Part shown: positions 24,027 to 34,000 of the stretch, piece after piece
Layout of the letters: each line of letters starts with the position of its first letter
How positions within the stretch are numbered: position 1 is the stretch's first letter
NCBI GenBank assembly: GCA_002293375.1
Contig: DBDA01000051.1
Span: 1 to 64,000 of the forward strand
Source: Odoribacter sp. UBA944
GTDB taxonomy: Bacteria; Bacteroidota; Bacteroidia; Bacteroidales; Marinifilaceae
Direction: 5' to 3'
Length of the DNA: 64,000 bases
Made by a program: the position numbers and the translations under genes
Notes under the pieces: model-generated
The model's input: the letters and a program-made list of their open reading frames with translations, nothing else
What the model was told of the DNA's origin: nothing
Databases searched by the model: none

Positions 24027-25220
24027 ATGAATAAATACATTTTTTTATCCGTTGTAACAATGGTCTTAATTTCATGCGGGAAATCGAAACCGACCCGGTC
24101 AACCGTGGATGCCTCGGAGATGAAAGAGATCGTGCTCTCTAACGACAGCATCATGTATATTGAGGACTGGGTGCGAGATGTGGAGGTGATCCCGTTGGAA
24201 ACTTCGGACAAGGCTTTAGTGAGCACAGTAGACGGAGTGATTGTAACGGATTCAAACATCATTGTTTATGATACCCGTCAGGCTCATCGTGTATCCATTT
24301 TCGACCGGAACGGTAAACACTGGGCAAACATCAACCGGCGTGGGCGTGGCCCGCAGGAATATATGCGCCTTGACCACGTGACCATGCTTCCCGATAATCA
24401 AGCCCTTGCCATATATGACAACGGGGGAACGAAAGTACTCTATTTTTCATTGGACGGCCATTTCATTTCATCTGTTCCTACCGGATTCTGGTTTTCTACC
24501 ATGGAATACCTTGACGAGAAAAACGTGCTGTGCGCCACGTATGGTGCCGGCGGGCAGGATCCCGGATTGGAGGAGTATGAAAACCGCACCAATCTGCTTT
24601 ATTTCACCGACAGGAAGTTTGGAATTAAGGGAAGCACCATGCCTACCCGGTACAAAAACAGAATTCCAATAGTTCCTTACATCCGGAAATTTGAGGATAA
24701 GGTATACATAAACCGCCCCTTCAGCGATACGATTTACCAGGCAATACCCGGCGGATTAAAGGCTGTCTACCGGATAGATATGGAAAAAATTAATGGTATC
24801 GCCAATTTGGATCCGGGCATAACCCACAAAGATTACAGACTGTTATTGGAAAAAAAAGCTTCTCTCACCGGCCGTTTTACAGCAAGCGATGGGTATATGT
24901 CGCTGTCTTTCAGAATACCTCCCGAAGGAGAGGGAAAGAATTATTTCTACTCCAAACAGACAGGAAAAGCGTATGCTGTTGAACGTGATTACCGAAAAAC
25001 AGAAGATATACTCCTTTGGCATTTACATGACTCTCCGATAACATCTGTTAAAGACAGGTTTGTTTCTGTCATTCCGGCCCATCATTGTTTTACGACAGGG
25101 ATTTTCGACCCCAAAACAGGCATCCGGACAACAGCTGCCACTCAACGTCCCGAGTTAGCCGGCCTGACAGAGGACAGTAACCCTGTTGTTATTCTGTACA
25201 GCTTTAAAGAGGGGTTGTAA
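24027..25220 (+). CDS. Six-bladed beta-propeller lipoprotein (array member 4)
   Basis: 397 residues; lipobox VTMVLISC, a signal unlike the other three, while the stretch after it (SEMKEIVLSNDSIMYIEDWV) is almost identical to member 2 in DNA. This mosaic pattern suggests gene conversion. Blade motifs are present (INRRGRGPQEYMRL, KVLYFSLDGHF, NRPFSDTIYQ). It ends the array, 21 nt from the convergent rsmG. No terminator hairpin was seen between them. Confidence 0.8.
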   Translation: MNKYIFLSVVTMVLISCGKSKPTRSTVDASEMKEIVLSNDSIMYIEDWVRDVEVIPLETSDKALVSTVDGVIVTDSNIIVYDTRQAHRVSIFDRNGKHWANINRRGRGPQEYMRLDHVTMLPDNQALAIYDNGGTKVLYFSLDGHFISSVPTGFWFSTMEYLDEKNVLCATYGAGGQDPGLEEYENRTNLLYFTDRKFGIKGSTMPTRYKNRIPIVPYIRKFEDKVYINRPFSDTIYQAIPGGLKAVYRIDMEKINGIANLDPGITHKDYRLLLEKKASLTGRFTASDGYMSLSFRIPPEGEGKNYFYSKQTGKAYAVERDYRKTEDILLWHLHDSPITSVKDRFVSVIPAHHCFTTGIFDPKTGIRTTAATQRPELAGLTEDSNPVVILYSFKEGL

Positions 25221-25241
25221 ATTTAGTACACACTGCATTTT

Positions 25242-25865
25242 TTACCCCGTTGTCAGGTGGATCAGTTTTTTGGTTTCGAAGAAGGGTTCCGGGAAAAAAT
25301 CGGAGAGGGAAAAGAGGGTGACACGGCCGGCAAATGGTTTTAACTCTTCTGCAAAGTCTCCTCCTTTGAGGTAAAGTATGCCGTTGGCCAGGGTATTGAA
25401 AGACTCCGCACGGATCTTTCCCTGCACCAATCGAACAAAATCCGGGAAGGCCGTGACTGCCCGGCTTACGATGAAGTCGTATTTTCCGGAAAGTGTTTCG
25501 GCCCGGGCCTGTTCCGCCCGTACGTTTTTCAATCCCAATGCACCGGCCACCTCACGGACTACCCGGATTTTTTTGCCGATGGAGTCCACCAGGTGAAATT
25601 CCGTTTTGGGAAATAGAATGGCCAGCGGAATACCGGGAAAACCGCCTCCCGTCCCCACATCCATGACCCGGGTCCCCGGAGAAAAAGAGAGCGCTTTGGC
25701 AATGGTCAGCGAGTGCAGTACGTGGTGCAGGCAGAAGGAATCCATGTCTTTCCGGGAGATGACGTTGATCTTTCCGTTCCACTCCCGGTATAACGCCTCC
25801 AAATGCTCCAGGCGCTCCCGTTGTTCCTGTTCCAGATCGGGGAAATGGTTGAAGATGAGTTCCAT
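25242..25865 (-). CDS. rsmG: 16S rRNA (guanine-527-N7)-methyltransferase
   Basis: 207 residues, normal length for RsmG/GidB. SAM-binding Rossmann motif VMDVGTGGGFPGIPLAILF near residue 65-85, then FHLVDSIGKKIRVV, and FIVSRAVTAFPDF around 135. It methylates G527 in the 530 loop of 16S rRNA. Its start codon follows the PIN-domain stop by one base (TAA C ATG), so it is now translationally tied to the accessory cassette upstream, which probably supplies or modulates its transcription. Confidence 0.93.
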   Translation of the reverse strand: MELIFNHFPDLEQEQRERLEHLEALYREWNGKINVISRKDMDSFCLHHVLHSLTIAKALSFSPGTRVMDVGTGGGFPGIPLAILFPKTEFHLVDSIGKKIRVVREVAGALGLKNVRAEQARAETLSGKYDFIVSRAVTAFPDFVRLVQGKIRAESFNTLANGILYLKGGDFAEELKPFAGRVTLFSLSDFFPEPFFETKKLIHLTTG

Positions 25866-25866
25866 G

Positions 25867-26430
25867 TTATGGTTTTAGACCAGAAAATGGGAACTGAGCG
25901 GTTATAATAGGAATTGTGTGGGAGAATTTTTGAAAATCCGAATCATCTGTTACAATTTTCCATTGCCCTATATTAGCTAATTCTATATAGTAGCTGTCGT
26001 TAAAATCTATTTGAGGCAACGAGTTATAAATACGAGATAAATCAATGGCTGTAAAGTTATCCGTGCTTTTTTCACAACACGACACAATATCACTTAAACT
26101 TACTTTAACATTTTCTGCCGCCCGCTTGTATCGTTCTGTCGGAATATAATCGTTCTTATAATCAGCATTGTATTTTTTTTCCTGATCTTTCCACAATTTA
26201 TAATCCAGACGAAAATAGGCATTAGCAAATTCCGATAATATCAAACTATTAACAAAAATAGTAGCATTAACTGTTTGAATATTTTTAAGAAACGTAGAGT
26301 AAAGTTCTTGTTTTTGAGGCTTATAATTACCCAGTGGACAAAATAAAAACATCCACACATTATTGTCAAAAAAGAAGATGTCAGATGATTTCGGTTGATA
26401 GGTCTTTATGTCAAAAATGCTATTCGCCAT
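25867..26430 (-). CDS. PIN-domain protein (putative RNase effector)
   Basis: 187 residues from the ATG at 26430 (MANSIFDIKTYQ); a longer frame from 26499 overlaps the previous gene deeply and is unlikely. Acidic residues fit a PIN active site: FFFDNNVW (D22), LILSEFANAYF (E67), DFNDSYYIELA (D142/D145) and IVTDDSDF (D162/D163). PIN domains are metal-dependent RNases, often toxins. It overlaps the STAS-like gene by 11 nt and ends one base before rsmG. No VapB-type antitoxin is nearby; control may come from the two genes upstream. Base composition is clearly more AT-rich than the flanking housekeeping genes, suggesting transfer. Confidence 0.65.
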   Translation of the reverse strand: MANSIFDIKTYQPKSSDIFFFDNNVWMFLFCPLGNYKPQKQELYSTFLKNIQTVNATIFVNSLILSEFANAYFRLDYKLWKDQEKKYNADYKNDYIPTERYKRAAENVKVSLSDIVSCCEKSTDNFTAIDLSRIYNSLPQIDFNDSYYIELANIGQWKIVTDDSDFQKFSHTIPIITAQFPFSGLKP

Positions 26431-26770
26431 ATATCGCCCTATTTGCAGATTCTTCAAATCCTTTTTTATTAGCAAAATACTCTTTAGCTCGTTCAACAAC
26501 CTGCCTTACACGGACTTTATTTTCGGGAGAAAGGTTTTTAAAAACAAGCAGCCTGTTCAGTTGTTCTCCTTCATAGGCGCTATATAGTTGACCAATTGCA
26601 GCATTCAAAAATGCAGTAGTCATGATCGTGATTTTTGAAAAATCCAATTCAACCGTACTATTATTTTTCAACAACTGATCTATTGCCTGAAAAATTTTTT
26701 CGCCATCGTCTGTGGATACTGCCATATCCACACCTATCATTTCACTTACTACAAGTTGTTCTGATTTCAT
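26420..26770 (-). CDS. STAS-like (DUF4325) domain protein
   Basis: 116 residues. VELDFSKITIMTTAFLNAAI at about residue 40-60 is the strand-turn-helix of STAS-like/DUF4325 proteins, with threonines where anti-anti-sigma factors carry the phosphorylated Ser/Thr. The rest (LLVFKNLSPENKVRVRQVVE) fits the family. Such proteins act as switch partners of GHKL kinases. The GHKL gene ends 12 nt upstream and the PIN gene starts inside this one, so the three are a single unit. Role in the switch is inferred. Confidence 0.7.
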   Translation of the reverse strand: MKSEQLVVSEMIGVDMAVSTDDGEKIFQAIDQLLKNNSTVELDFSKITIMTTAFLNAAIGQLYSAYEGEQLNRLLVFKNLSPENKVRVRQVVERAKEYFANKKGFEESANRAIYGE

Positions 26771-26782
26771 ACCGCAAAGATA

Positions 26783-27682
26783 TTAAAAAATATCGTCTAA
26801 GGGAATATCTCTTTCTTGCTTTAACGAATAATAAGCAGGATCATCCAAGTTAAATTCAATATTCACAATTGTACCGGGAAAGGAGTGGTCACAGATTCTG
26901 GTTTCTGTTTGGGGCTTTTTATACTCCCAAAATCCATCTGCAGAAACGATCTGCACCTTCCCCTGATTCAATTGAATAAACTCAAACATAATATTCAAAC
27001 CCAATCCTCCCGGAATATTGTCTACTTTAGTAGTGTTACCATTCTTCAATGCCCATTCAATCGCTTCTACACCGGAAAGTCCCTGCTTGAGATATTCATT
27101 GACGTTTGTTTTGATCGTCTTACCCATATCCACAATCGTAATATCCAATATTTTAGGCGTCTTGTTGGGATAATATTGACCACATGTGTATATATGCTCG
27201 CAACGGCCATGTGTCCTGGCATTTTCATAAAGTTCAAAAATACTTTCGGCTATCTTGTCTCCCAATTTTTGAGTGTGTTTAGGAAAATCAGGCTTGTTTA
27301 ACAACTCCTCTTTTATGTATCGTATAAAATCTTGATCTGCTAAAGGAGAAAATTTTTTATACGGAATAATCGTTTGATTCGAATCCACCCTCCGTTCGTG
27401 ATTAAATTCTGTTGAAAGGAATTGATTACGAGAAAATAAATCTGTATGATTTGGTTTTAATCCTTCAATCGTAATTTTTTTACTCTTCTTATGAATAGAT
27501 AAAATAGCCCCTATCACAGCCATGAGATTTGCTTCGATCCATTTTACATGACTAAAATTTAACTCTACATCGTGACTGTGGCTATTGCTTAAATTTTCGT
27601 GCAATTGCATCAGGTGTAAATAACCTGTGTAATCACTATTGATGTTCTCCGGAAGCTGTATTTTCATTCGTCTATTCTTCAT
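26783..27682 (-). CDS. GHKL-type ATPase with N-terminal STAS-like region
   Basis: 299 residues (a second ATG at 27667 is possible). Residues 38-62 (DVELNFSHVKWIEANLMAVI) look like a STAS segment. The C-terminal half is a histidine-kinase-like ATPase: N box ESIFELYENARTHG (E153, N154), G1-like VDMGKTI (D185), G2 box IPGGLGLN (224-230). No phospho-acceptor histidine domain, sensor or membrane helix is present, which fits an anti-sigma-type serine kinase rather than a two-component sensor. It opens an AT-rich three-gene cassette that lies between two GC-richer housekeeping genes on the same strand. I see no dedicated consensus promoter in the 44 nt upstream. Confidence 0.7.
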   Translation of the reverse strand: MKNRRMKIQLPENINSDYTGYLHLMQLHENLSNSHSHDVELNFSHVKWIEANLMAVIGAILSIHKKSKKITIEGLKPNHTDLFSRNQFLSTEFNHERRVDSNQTIIPYKKFSPLADQDFIRYIKEELLNKPDFPKHTQKLGDKIAESIFELYENARTHGRCEHIYTCGQYYPNKTPKILDITIVDMGKTIKTNVNEYLKQGLSGVEAIEWALKNGNTTKVDNIPGGLGLNIMFEFIQLNQGKVQIVSADGFWEYKKPQTETRICDHSFPGTIVNIEFNLDDPAYYSLKQERDIPLDDIF

Positions 27683-27726
27683 TCAATTGCAGAAATTCTC
27701 TGCTCTATATGCTCTTGGATTTGCTA

Positions 27727-28749
27727 TCAGGCAGGTCTTATTATACGGTCCCTTTTGTTTCGCTGCGCATTGTACAAAGGAAGCACCAGGAAGCAGATCC
27801 CCCCGATGACAATGTACGACAATGTCATTACGGCGTGTGTCAAGATGGCGAAAACACCGGACATCTCCCGGTACTCCGAGGCAGGGAGGTAGATGGCCAG
27901 GGCGGCGATCACCATAAAATGCCAGGCGCCGATCCCTCCCTGTACGGGGGCGATCATTCCGTAGCTGCTGATGACAAAAACAGCGAGCCCGGACAACGGC
28001 CCTAAGTGGGAGGTAAATTCAAAACAGAAAAAGCAGGCGTAAAAGGAGAGGTAGAACATGGCCCAGATAAAGAGCGAATAAAAAATAAACCACCCTTTCC
28101 GGCGGACATCTTTGACAGAGAGTATCCCTGCTTTGAGGCCGGAGGAGAATCCCCTGATCCGTTCGTAAAAAGCAGAGCGCCGGAGGAGTTTCCACCCCAC
28201 GTATCCCACCAACAGCAAGGCGGCCGGTACCATCCACACCCAACCGGAATGCAGAAACCCGGACACCTTCTCCCCGATCTCCCCGTTCTGGTCCAGGAAC
28301 TGCATGATCTGTCCGAACTGGGTGATCAATACCAGCAAGGTCATCAAAAGCATCAACACAAGGTCGATGATCCGCTCCGTGACCACGCTCCCCAACAAAT
28401 TGGGAAAGGGGACTTTTTCGTATTTTGAAACGATAGCGCAACGGGTGAACTCCCCCATGCGCGGCAAGGCAATGTTGCTCAGATAGCCGGTCATCACTCC
28501 CATAAAGCTGTTCCAGAAAGAGATCCGGTACCCCATGCTTGCGGCCAGCAATACCCAACGGAGGGAGCGGGCAACGTGGCTGATCAATCCCAGCACAACA
28601 GCTACCCAGACCCAGCCATAATCTACCTCTTTCTTCAACACATTTCTCATCTCCTGCCAGTCCTGGTCCCGGAAGACGAGCCAGAATAGCACCGCCGAAA
28701 CGATGCAAAAGAGGAAGATCCGAACAATCCGTTTGGCTATTTTCGACAC
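27727..28749 (-). CDS. Flippase-like / lysylphosphatidylglycerol synthase transmembrane-domain protein
   Basis: 340 residues with about eight membrane segments. Family landmarks: ISHVARSLRWVLLA (about 57), YLSNIALPRMGEFTRC (about 90) and GGIGAWHFMV (about 275). It corresponds to the membrane part of MprF or the stand-alone UPF0104 proteins; there is no aminoacyl-transfer domain, so lipid flipping or polyprenyl-linked transport is more likely than lysine transfer. It is divergent from rsmA with 67 nt between them. Confidence 0.8.
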   Translation of the reverse strand: MSKIAKRIVRIFLFCIVSAVLFWLVFRDQDWQEMRNVLKKEVDYGWVWVAVVLGLISHVARSLRWVLLAASMGYRISFWNSFMGVMTGYLSNIALPRMGEFTRCAIVSKYEKVPFPNLLGSVVTERIIDLVLMLLMTLLVLITQFGQIMQFLDQNGEIGEKVSGFLHSGWVWMVPAALLLVGYVGWKLLRRSAFYERIRGFSSGLKAGILSVKDVRRKGWFIFYSLFIWAMFYLSFYACFFCFEFTSHLGPLSGLAVFVISSYGMIAPVQGGIGAWHFMVIAALAIYLPASEYREMSGVFAILTHAVMTLSYIVIGGICFLVLPLYNAQRNKRDRIIRPA

Positions 28750-28804
28750 AGTTCCCTGTTTTGTTTTTGACCCGCGAATATAGTGAATTTACCTCAAATT
28801 TGTC

Positions 28805-28812
28805 TACTTTTG
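28805..28812 (+). promoter_or_regulatory. -7 box of rsmA, almost at the start codon
   Basis: TACTTTTG fits TAnnTTTG and ends 4 nt before the rsmA ATG (28817). The start of transcription would fall at or just after the first codon, pointing to a leaderless mRNA unless another promoter is used. Confidence 0.45.
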
Positions 28813-28816
28813 CCGT

Positions 28817-29587
28817 ATGAGTATCGTAAGAGCCAAAAAGAGCTTGGGGCAACACTTCCTGAAAGACCTGAATATCGCCGCTAAGATCACCGGCAGTTTG
28901 TTACCGGTTACCGCCGAGGTATTGGAGGTCGGGCCGGGGATGGGTGTGTTGACCCGCCTGCTGTTGGAGAACAACGATATTTCACTACGGGCCATCGATG
29001 TCGACCGGGAGTCGGTGGAGTATCTGCACCGGGAGTTTCCGGAACACCGGGAGCGGATTGTGCACGGCGATTTTTTGCATACCGACCTCTCTCTTTGGTA
29101 CTCCGGCCCGTTTTCCGTTATCGGGAACCTGCCCTACAACATCTCTTCGCAGATCTTTTTCCGGATCATTGCGAACCGGCAGCTGGTGAAGCAGGCGGTG
29201 TGCATGATCCAGAAGGAGGTGGCGGAGCGGATCAGCGCCGGGCATGGCAACAAAACCTATGGCATCCTGAGTGTTTTTTTGCAGACTTTTTACCGCATTG
29301 AATATCTTTTTACGGTCAGCGAACAGGTTTTCGACCCGCCTCCCAAAGTGAAATCGGCTGTTATCCGGCTGGTCCGCAATGAGCGGGAGCAGTTGGATTG
29401 CGGCGAAAAGTTGTTTTTCCGGATCGTCAAAGCGGGCTTTAACCAGCGCCGGAAGACCCTCCGGAATTCGTTGAAAAAAGAGCTCCCGGAAGGGTTTGCC
29501 TCTGGGTATCTGGAACTCCGCCCCGAGCAGCTCAGTCCGGACGACTTTATCCGGTTGTGCCGGGAAATTGAAACACATACCCTTTAA
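28817..29587 (+). CDS. rsmA: 16S rRNA (adenine-1518/1519-N6) dimethyltransferase
   Basis: 256 residues, usual length for KsgA/RsmA. QHFLKDLNIAAKI (start of family), SAM motif I EVGPGMGVLTRLLLE (about 36-50), the acidic AIDVDRE, and motif IV NLPYNISSQIFF (about 106-117) are all intact. The C-terminal helical domain with FNQRRKTLRNSLKK is typical. It modifies two adjacent adenines in helix 45 in late 30S assembly. mgtE follows after 12 nt. Confidence 0.95.
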   Translation: MSIVRAKKSLGQHFLKDLNIAAKITGSLLPVTAEVLEVGPGMGVLTRLLLENNDISLRAIDVDRESVEYLHREFPEHRERIVHGDFLHTDLSLWYSGPFSVIGNLPYNISSQIFFRIIANRQLVKQAVCMIQKEVAERISAGHGNKTYGILSVFLQTFYRIEYLFTVSEQVFDPPPKVKSAVIRLVRNEREQLDCGEKLFFRIVKAGFNQRRKTLRNSLKKELPEGFASGYLELRPEQLSPDDFIRLCREIETHTL

Positions 29588-29599
29588 TTTCAAACCTCC

Positions 29600-30964
29600 A
29601 TGAGCCAATTTGAACTGACCCACGACTTTCTCAGTCAATTAGAAGAGCTGATCGACAACGGCGACAGCCAACAGGTAGCTGCGGCACTGAGGGACCTGCA
29701 CCCGGCGGATATTGCCGAGATCATGGAGGAGTTGAACAACGAGCGGGCCAAGTTCGCTTTCCTCTTGTTGGACGATGAAAAAGGGGGTGACGTGCTGGCC
29801 GGGCTTGACGAGGAGGAACGGAACCGGTTCCTGGAAACACTTCCGCCGGAGGTGATCGCCAAGCGTTTCCTTGACAACATGGATTCGGACGATGCGGCGG
29901 ATATTGTCGGCAGCATGCCGGACGAGCAGCAGCAGGAGGTGTTGTCGCACCTGGACGACCTGGAACAGGCCGGGGATATCGTGGACCTGTTGCATTACGA
30001 TGAAGATACGGCGGGAGGATTGATGGCCAAAGAGCTGGTGACGGTGAACGAAAACTGGACGGTGCTGAACTGCCTGCGGGAGGTGAGCCGCCAGGCGGAG
30101 AACATCGATGAAATTTACAACATCTATGTCGTAGACGACGATAACAAACTGAAAGGGAGGCTTTCGCTGAAAAAGATGCTGACCTCCCCCACCTCCGCCA
30201 AGATCGACAATCTCTTCTATCGGGACATTATCTCGGTAAAAACGGATGAACCGGCAGCCTCGGTGGCCCTGATCATGGGAAAATACGACCTGGTATCCAT
30301 TCCGGTGGTGGACTCTATTGAGAGATTGGTGGGCCGGATCACCATCGACGACGTGGTAGACGTGATCCGGGAAGAGGCGGAAAAGGACTATCAGATGATG
30401 TCCGGTATTACCCAGGACGTAGAGACCTCCGACAGTATCTGGTCGCAAACCAAAGCGCGCCTCCCCTGGCTGATCATCGCTCTTTTCGGGGGAATGGTCT
30501 CCGCTTACATGATCTCCCGGTACGAAGCGGAGATCGCCCTCTTTCCGCTCACCGCCATGTTTATTCCTGTTATTACGGCCATGGGCGGAAATGTCGGTAT
30601 CCAATCCTCCGCCATTGTGGTACAAGGGCTTGCCTCCAACTCCCTCAACCTGAAAAACGGTTTCCGCAACATCGGTAAGGAGGTGGGGGTCGCCCTGCTG
30701 AATGCCGGGATCTGTTCGGTTGGGATCTTCCTGCTGACCCTCTGTTTCAACTTCAGTTCATTGGCCATGCCTGTCACGGTGACGCTCTCGCTGTTTGTGG
30801 TCATTCTGTTCGCTTCGATCTTCGGAACAGCGTTCCCTCTGTTGTTGAACCGGCTGAAAATAGACCCCGCCCTGGCAACCGGCCCGTTCATTACACTGAC
30901 CAACGACATCATCGGACTGAATATATACCTGCTGACAGGAAACGCTATACTGGGAAGTTTTTAA
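29600..30964 (+). CDS. mgtE: Magnesium transporter MgtE
   Basis: 454 residues. MgtE N-terminal superhelical domain (1-130, LHPADIAEIMEEL), paired CBS domains (about 135-255, MAKELVTVNENWTV and DIISVKTDEPAASV), a connecting helix, and five membrane helices. The ion pore carries PVITAMGGNVGIQSS (about 325), the family signature. It is a Mg2+ channel gated by Mg2+ binding to the cytosolic domains. Co-transcribed with rsmA. Confidence 0.94.
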   Translation: MSQFELTHDFLSQLEELIDNGDSQQVAAALRDLHPADIAEIMEELNNERAKFAFLLLDDEKGGDVLAGLDEEERNRFLETLPPEVIAKRFLDNMDSDDAADIVGSMPDEQQQEVLSHLDDLEQAGDIVDLLHYDEDTAGGLMAKELVTVNENWTVLNCLREVSRQAENIDEIYNIYVVDDDNKLKGRLSLKKMLTSPTSAKIDNLFYRDIISVKTDEPAASVALIMGKYDLVSIPVVDSIERLVGRITIDDVVDVIREEAEKDYQMMSGITQDVETSDSIWSQTKARLPWLIIALFGGMVSAYMISRYEAEIALFPLTAMFIPVITAMGGNVGIQSSAIVVQGLASNSLNLKNGFRNIGKEVGVALLNAGICSVGIFLLTLCFNFSSLAMPVTVTLSLFVVILFASIFGTAFPLLLNRLKIDPALATGPFITLTNDIIGLNIYLLTGNAILGSF

Positions 30965-31008
30965 TCTGCGCCCGAATATTGTCTTACAGTCTTTTAATTT
31001 GTAACGCT

Positions 31009-34000
31009 ATGAAAAAATGTTGTATGTCGCTATGCCTGTTGGCTGTTGCCCTTTTCTCCTATGCCGGAGAAGCCAGGCTGCTCAGGTTCCCCCATGTCCA
31101 CGGGAACAAAGTGGTGTTCTCTTATGCCGGCGATCTGTATACGGCGGATACGGAGGGAGGTATTGCCCGCAGGATCACCTCCCACATCGGGTATGAAATG
31201 TTTCCCCGTTTCTCGCCGGACGGAACACAGATCGCTTTTACGGGACAATACGACGGCAATACCGAAATTTTTGTAATTCCGTCCGAGGGCGGTATTCCCA
31301 AACGGCTCACCTATACCGCCACCCTGGGCCGCGATGACCTAGGAGACCGTATGGGGCCTAATAATGTGGTGATGGACTGGACGCCGGACAGTAAACATAT
31401 TCTTTTCCGCTCCCGCCGGTATACCTTTAATGATTTTACGGGACAGTTGTTCACGGTATCTGTTGACGGAGGAGAACCGGTAGAGGTCCCCCTGAAAAAC
31501 GGCGGTTTCTCTTCGTACTCCCCGGACGGCAAAAAATTGGCCTACAATTATATTTTCCGTGAATTCAGGACCTGGAAAAGATACGAAGGGGGGATGGCGG
31601 ACGATGTGCGTGTCTATGATTTTGAAAGCGGCAAGTCCGAAAAGATAACGGACGATAAACGGCAGAGTATCCACCCGATGTGGTCGACTGACGGAAAAGA
31701 GATCTATTTTATTTCGGACCGGGACGGCGTGATGAACCTTTTTGTGTATCAAGTAGCGGAGCGCTCTACCCGCAAGGTGACGGAGTATGCGGAGTATGAT
31801 ATTAAATTTCCGGCCATCGGAGGGGAAAAGATCGTGTATGAGAACGGCGGTTATCTCTATTTGTTCGACACCCGAACCAAGCAGGAAAAGAAATTGACCA
31901 TCACCATTGACAACGACCAAGTATACAGCCGGGAAGAGTTGAAGGATGTGAGCAGACAGGCGCGCGGTTTCGAGGTTTCCCCCAACGGGGAACGTTTATT
32001 GGTGAGCGCCCGGGGAGATATTTTTTCTGTTCCTTCCAAAGAGGGGATTACCTACAACCTGACCAACTCCTCCAACGCCAATGATTTCGGGGCTTCGTGG
32101 TCGCCGGATGGAAAGTCGATAGCGTATATATCCGATAAAAGCGGAGAGTTCCACATCTGGTTGAGAAATAGTGCGGACGGCAAGGAGCGGCAACTGACCC
32201 AAGATATAAAAACGTATATTTGGGGGTTTGAGTGGTCGCCGGATTCCAAAAAAATTCTCTGGTCGGAGAAGAAAAACACCTTGAATATCACCGATGTGGG
32301 CACCGGGCATACCGATGTGGTGGAGCAATCCGGATACAACAGCATCCGTTCCTACGGCTGGTCACCGGACGGGAACTACATCACTTATGTTCGCCCCGGA
32401 AAGACGGTCGGGCATATCCTGGTGTACCAGGTATCGACCCAACAGAAATACCAAATAACGGACGATTGGTTCAATGTTTCCGCCCCCCGTTTTAGCAAGG
32501 ACGGAAAGTATCTGCTTTTTGTCTCTTCCCGGACGTTTGTTCCTACGTATGGGCAGACGGAATGGAACCATGTCTACAACAATATGCAGAAGATCTACAT
32601 TCTTCCGTTGGCAAAGAATGCCGACATTCCGTTTGCCCTCCGGAACGATGTTGTAAAAACGGAAGAGCCGAAAACGGCAGAACCTGCAGGTAAAAAGAGC
32701 GACAAGGCGGCGCCTTCTAAATCCGGAGCGTTGGTGTATGATTTTGAAAACATAGCCGGCCGCATCATTGAACTTCCCGTAATGGCTTCTACTTACGGGG
32801 GTGTCGATATGATCGGCAAAAACGTTTACTATTCGCGTGGAGGGCAAAGTTTTTTATTCGATTTGGACAAGGAGAAGGAGTCCTCTTTAGATGCGACGGT
32901 CTCTTTCGGGCCCGGGTATAAAAAGGCGATCGCCCGCAAAGGAAGAAGCGTAAAGATCATAGACGTGCCGACCTCGAAAGTCAACATGGATGATCCGATC
33001 TCCCTGGCAGGAGTAAAGAAAAAGATCAATTACCACGAGGAGTGGATACAGATCTACGGTGAAAGTTGGCGACAGATGCGCGATTTCTTTTATGCGAAAA
33101 ATATGCACGGAGTAGATTGGGACGCGGTGTACGAAAAGTACAAGGTGTTGGTGCCCCATGTCAATCACCGGACGGACCTGACCTATATTATCGGGGAGAT
33201 GATCGCAGAGTTGAGTGTGGGACACGCCTACTCGGCCAACGGCGAACACCCTGCTCCCGAAAGAATTCCGATGGGGTTGTTGGGGGCCAAATTTGAAAAG
33301 GACGGTTCCGGCTATTTCAAAGTGAAAGAGATCATTGACGGCGCCAACTGGAATGCCTCCACTCGCTCTCCGCTGACCATGCCGGAGGTAAATGTGAAAG
33401 AGGGCGATTATATCATCTCCGTCAACGGGTGTTCACTGAAGGATGCGGACAATCTTTTTGAATACCTGATCGATATGGCCGGCAAGACGGTTGAATTGGA
33501 GGTGAATACGGCCGGAGACGCCAAAGGGGCCCGCAAAGTATTGGTGCAACCCTTGTCCAACGAAAGCGATCTCTATTATTACCAGTGGGTACAGAATAAC
33601 ATCCGGAAAGTAAACGAGGCCACCAACGGAGAGGTGGGCTATATCCACATTCCGGACATGGGGGTGCCGGGGTTGAATGAATTTGTGAAGCACTACTACC
33701 CCCAGTTAAACAAAAAGGCCCTCATTATAGACGACCGGGGAAACGGAGGCGGCAATGTCTCCCCGATGATCGCGGAGCGTTTGTTGAGGACCCCGGCTTT
33801 CTATACCATGCACACCAACCAGACGGAGGGTTCCGTGAATCCCGTGGGTACGTTCACGGGGCCGAAAGTATTGTTGATCAATGAGTATTCCGCATCGGAC
33901 GGCGACCTGTTCCCATACCGGTTCAAACACTATCGCCTGGGGACGGTGATCGGCAAGCGGACCTGGGGTGGCACGGTGGGTTACAGCGGGACGGTACCGG

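Noticed and set aside
25867..26430. Classical VapBC toxin-antitoxin pair
   Set aside because: The protein has a PIN pattern, but no small DNA-binding antitoxin gene precedes it; the partners are a STAS-like protein and a GHKL ATPase.
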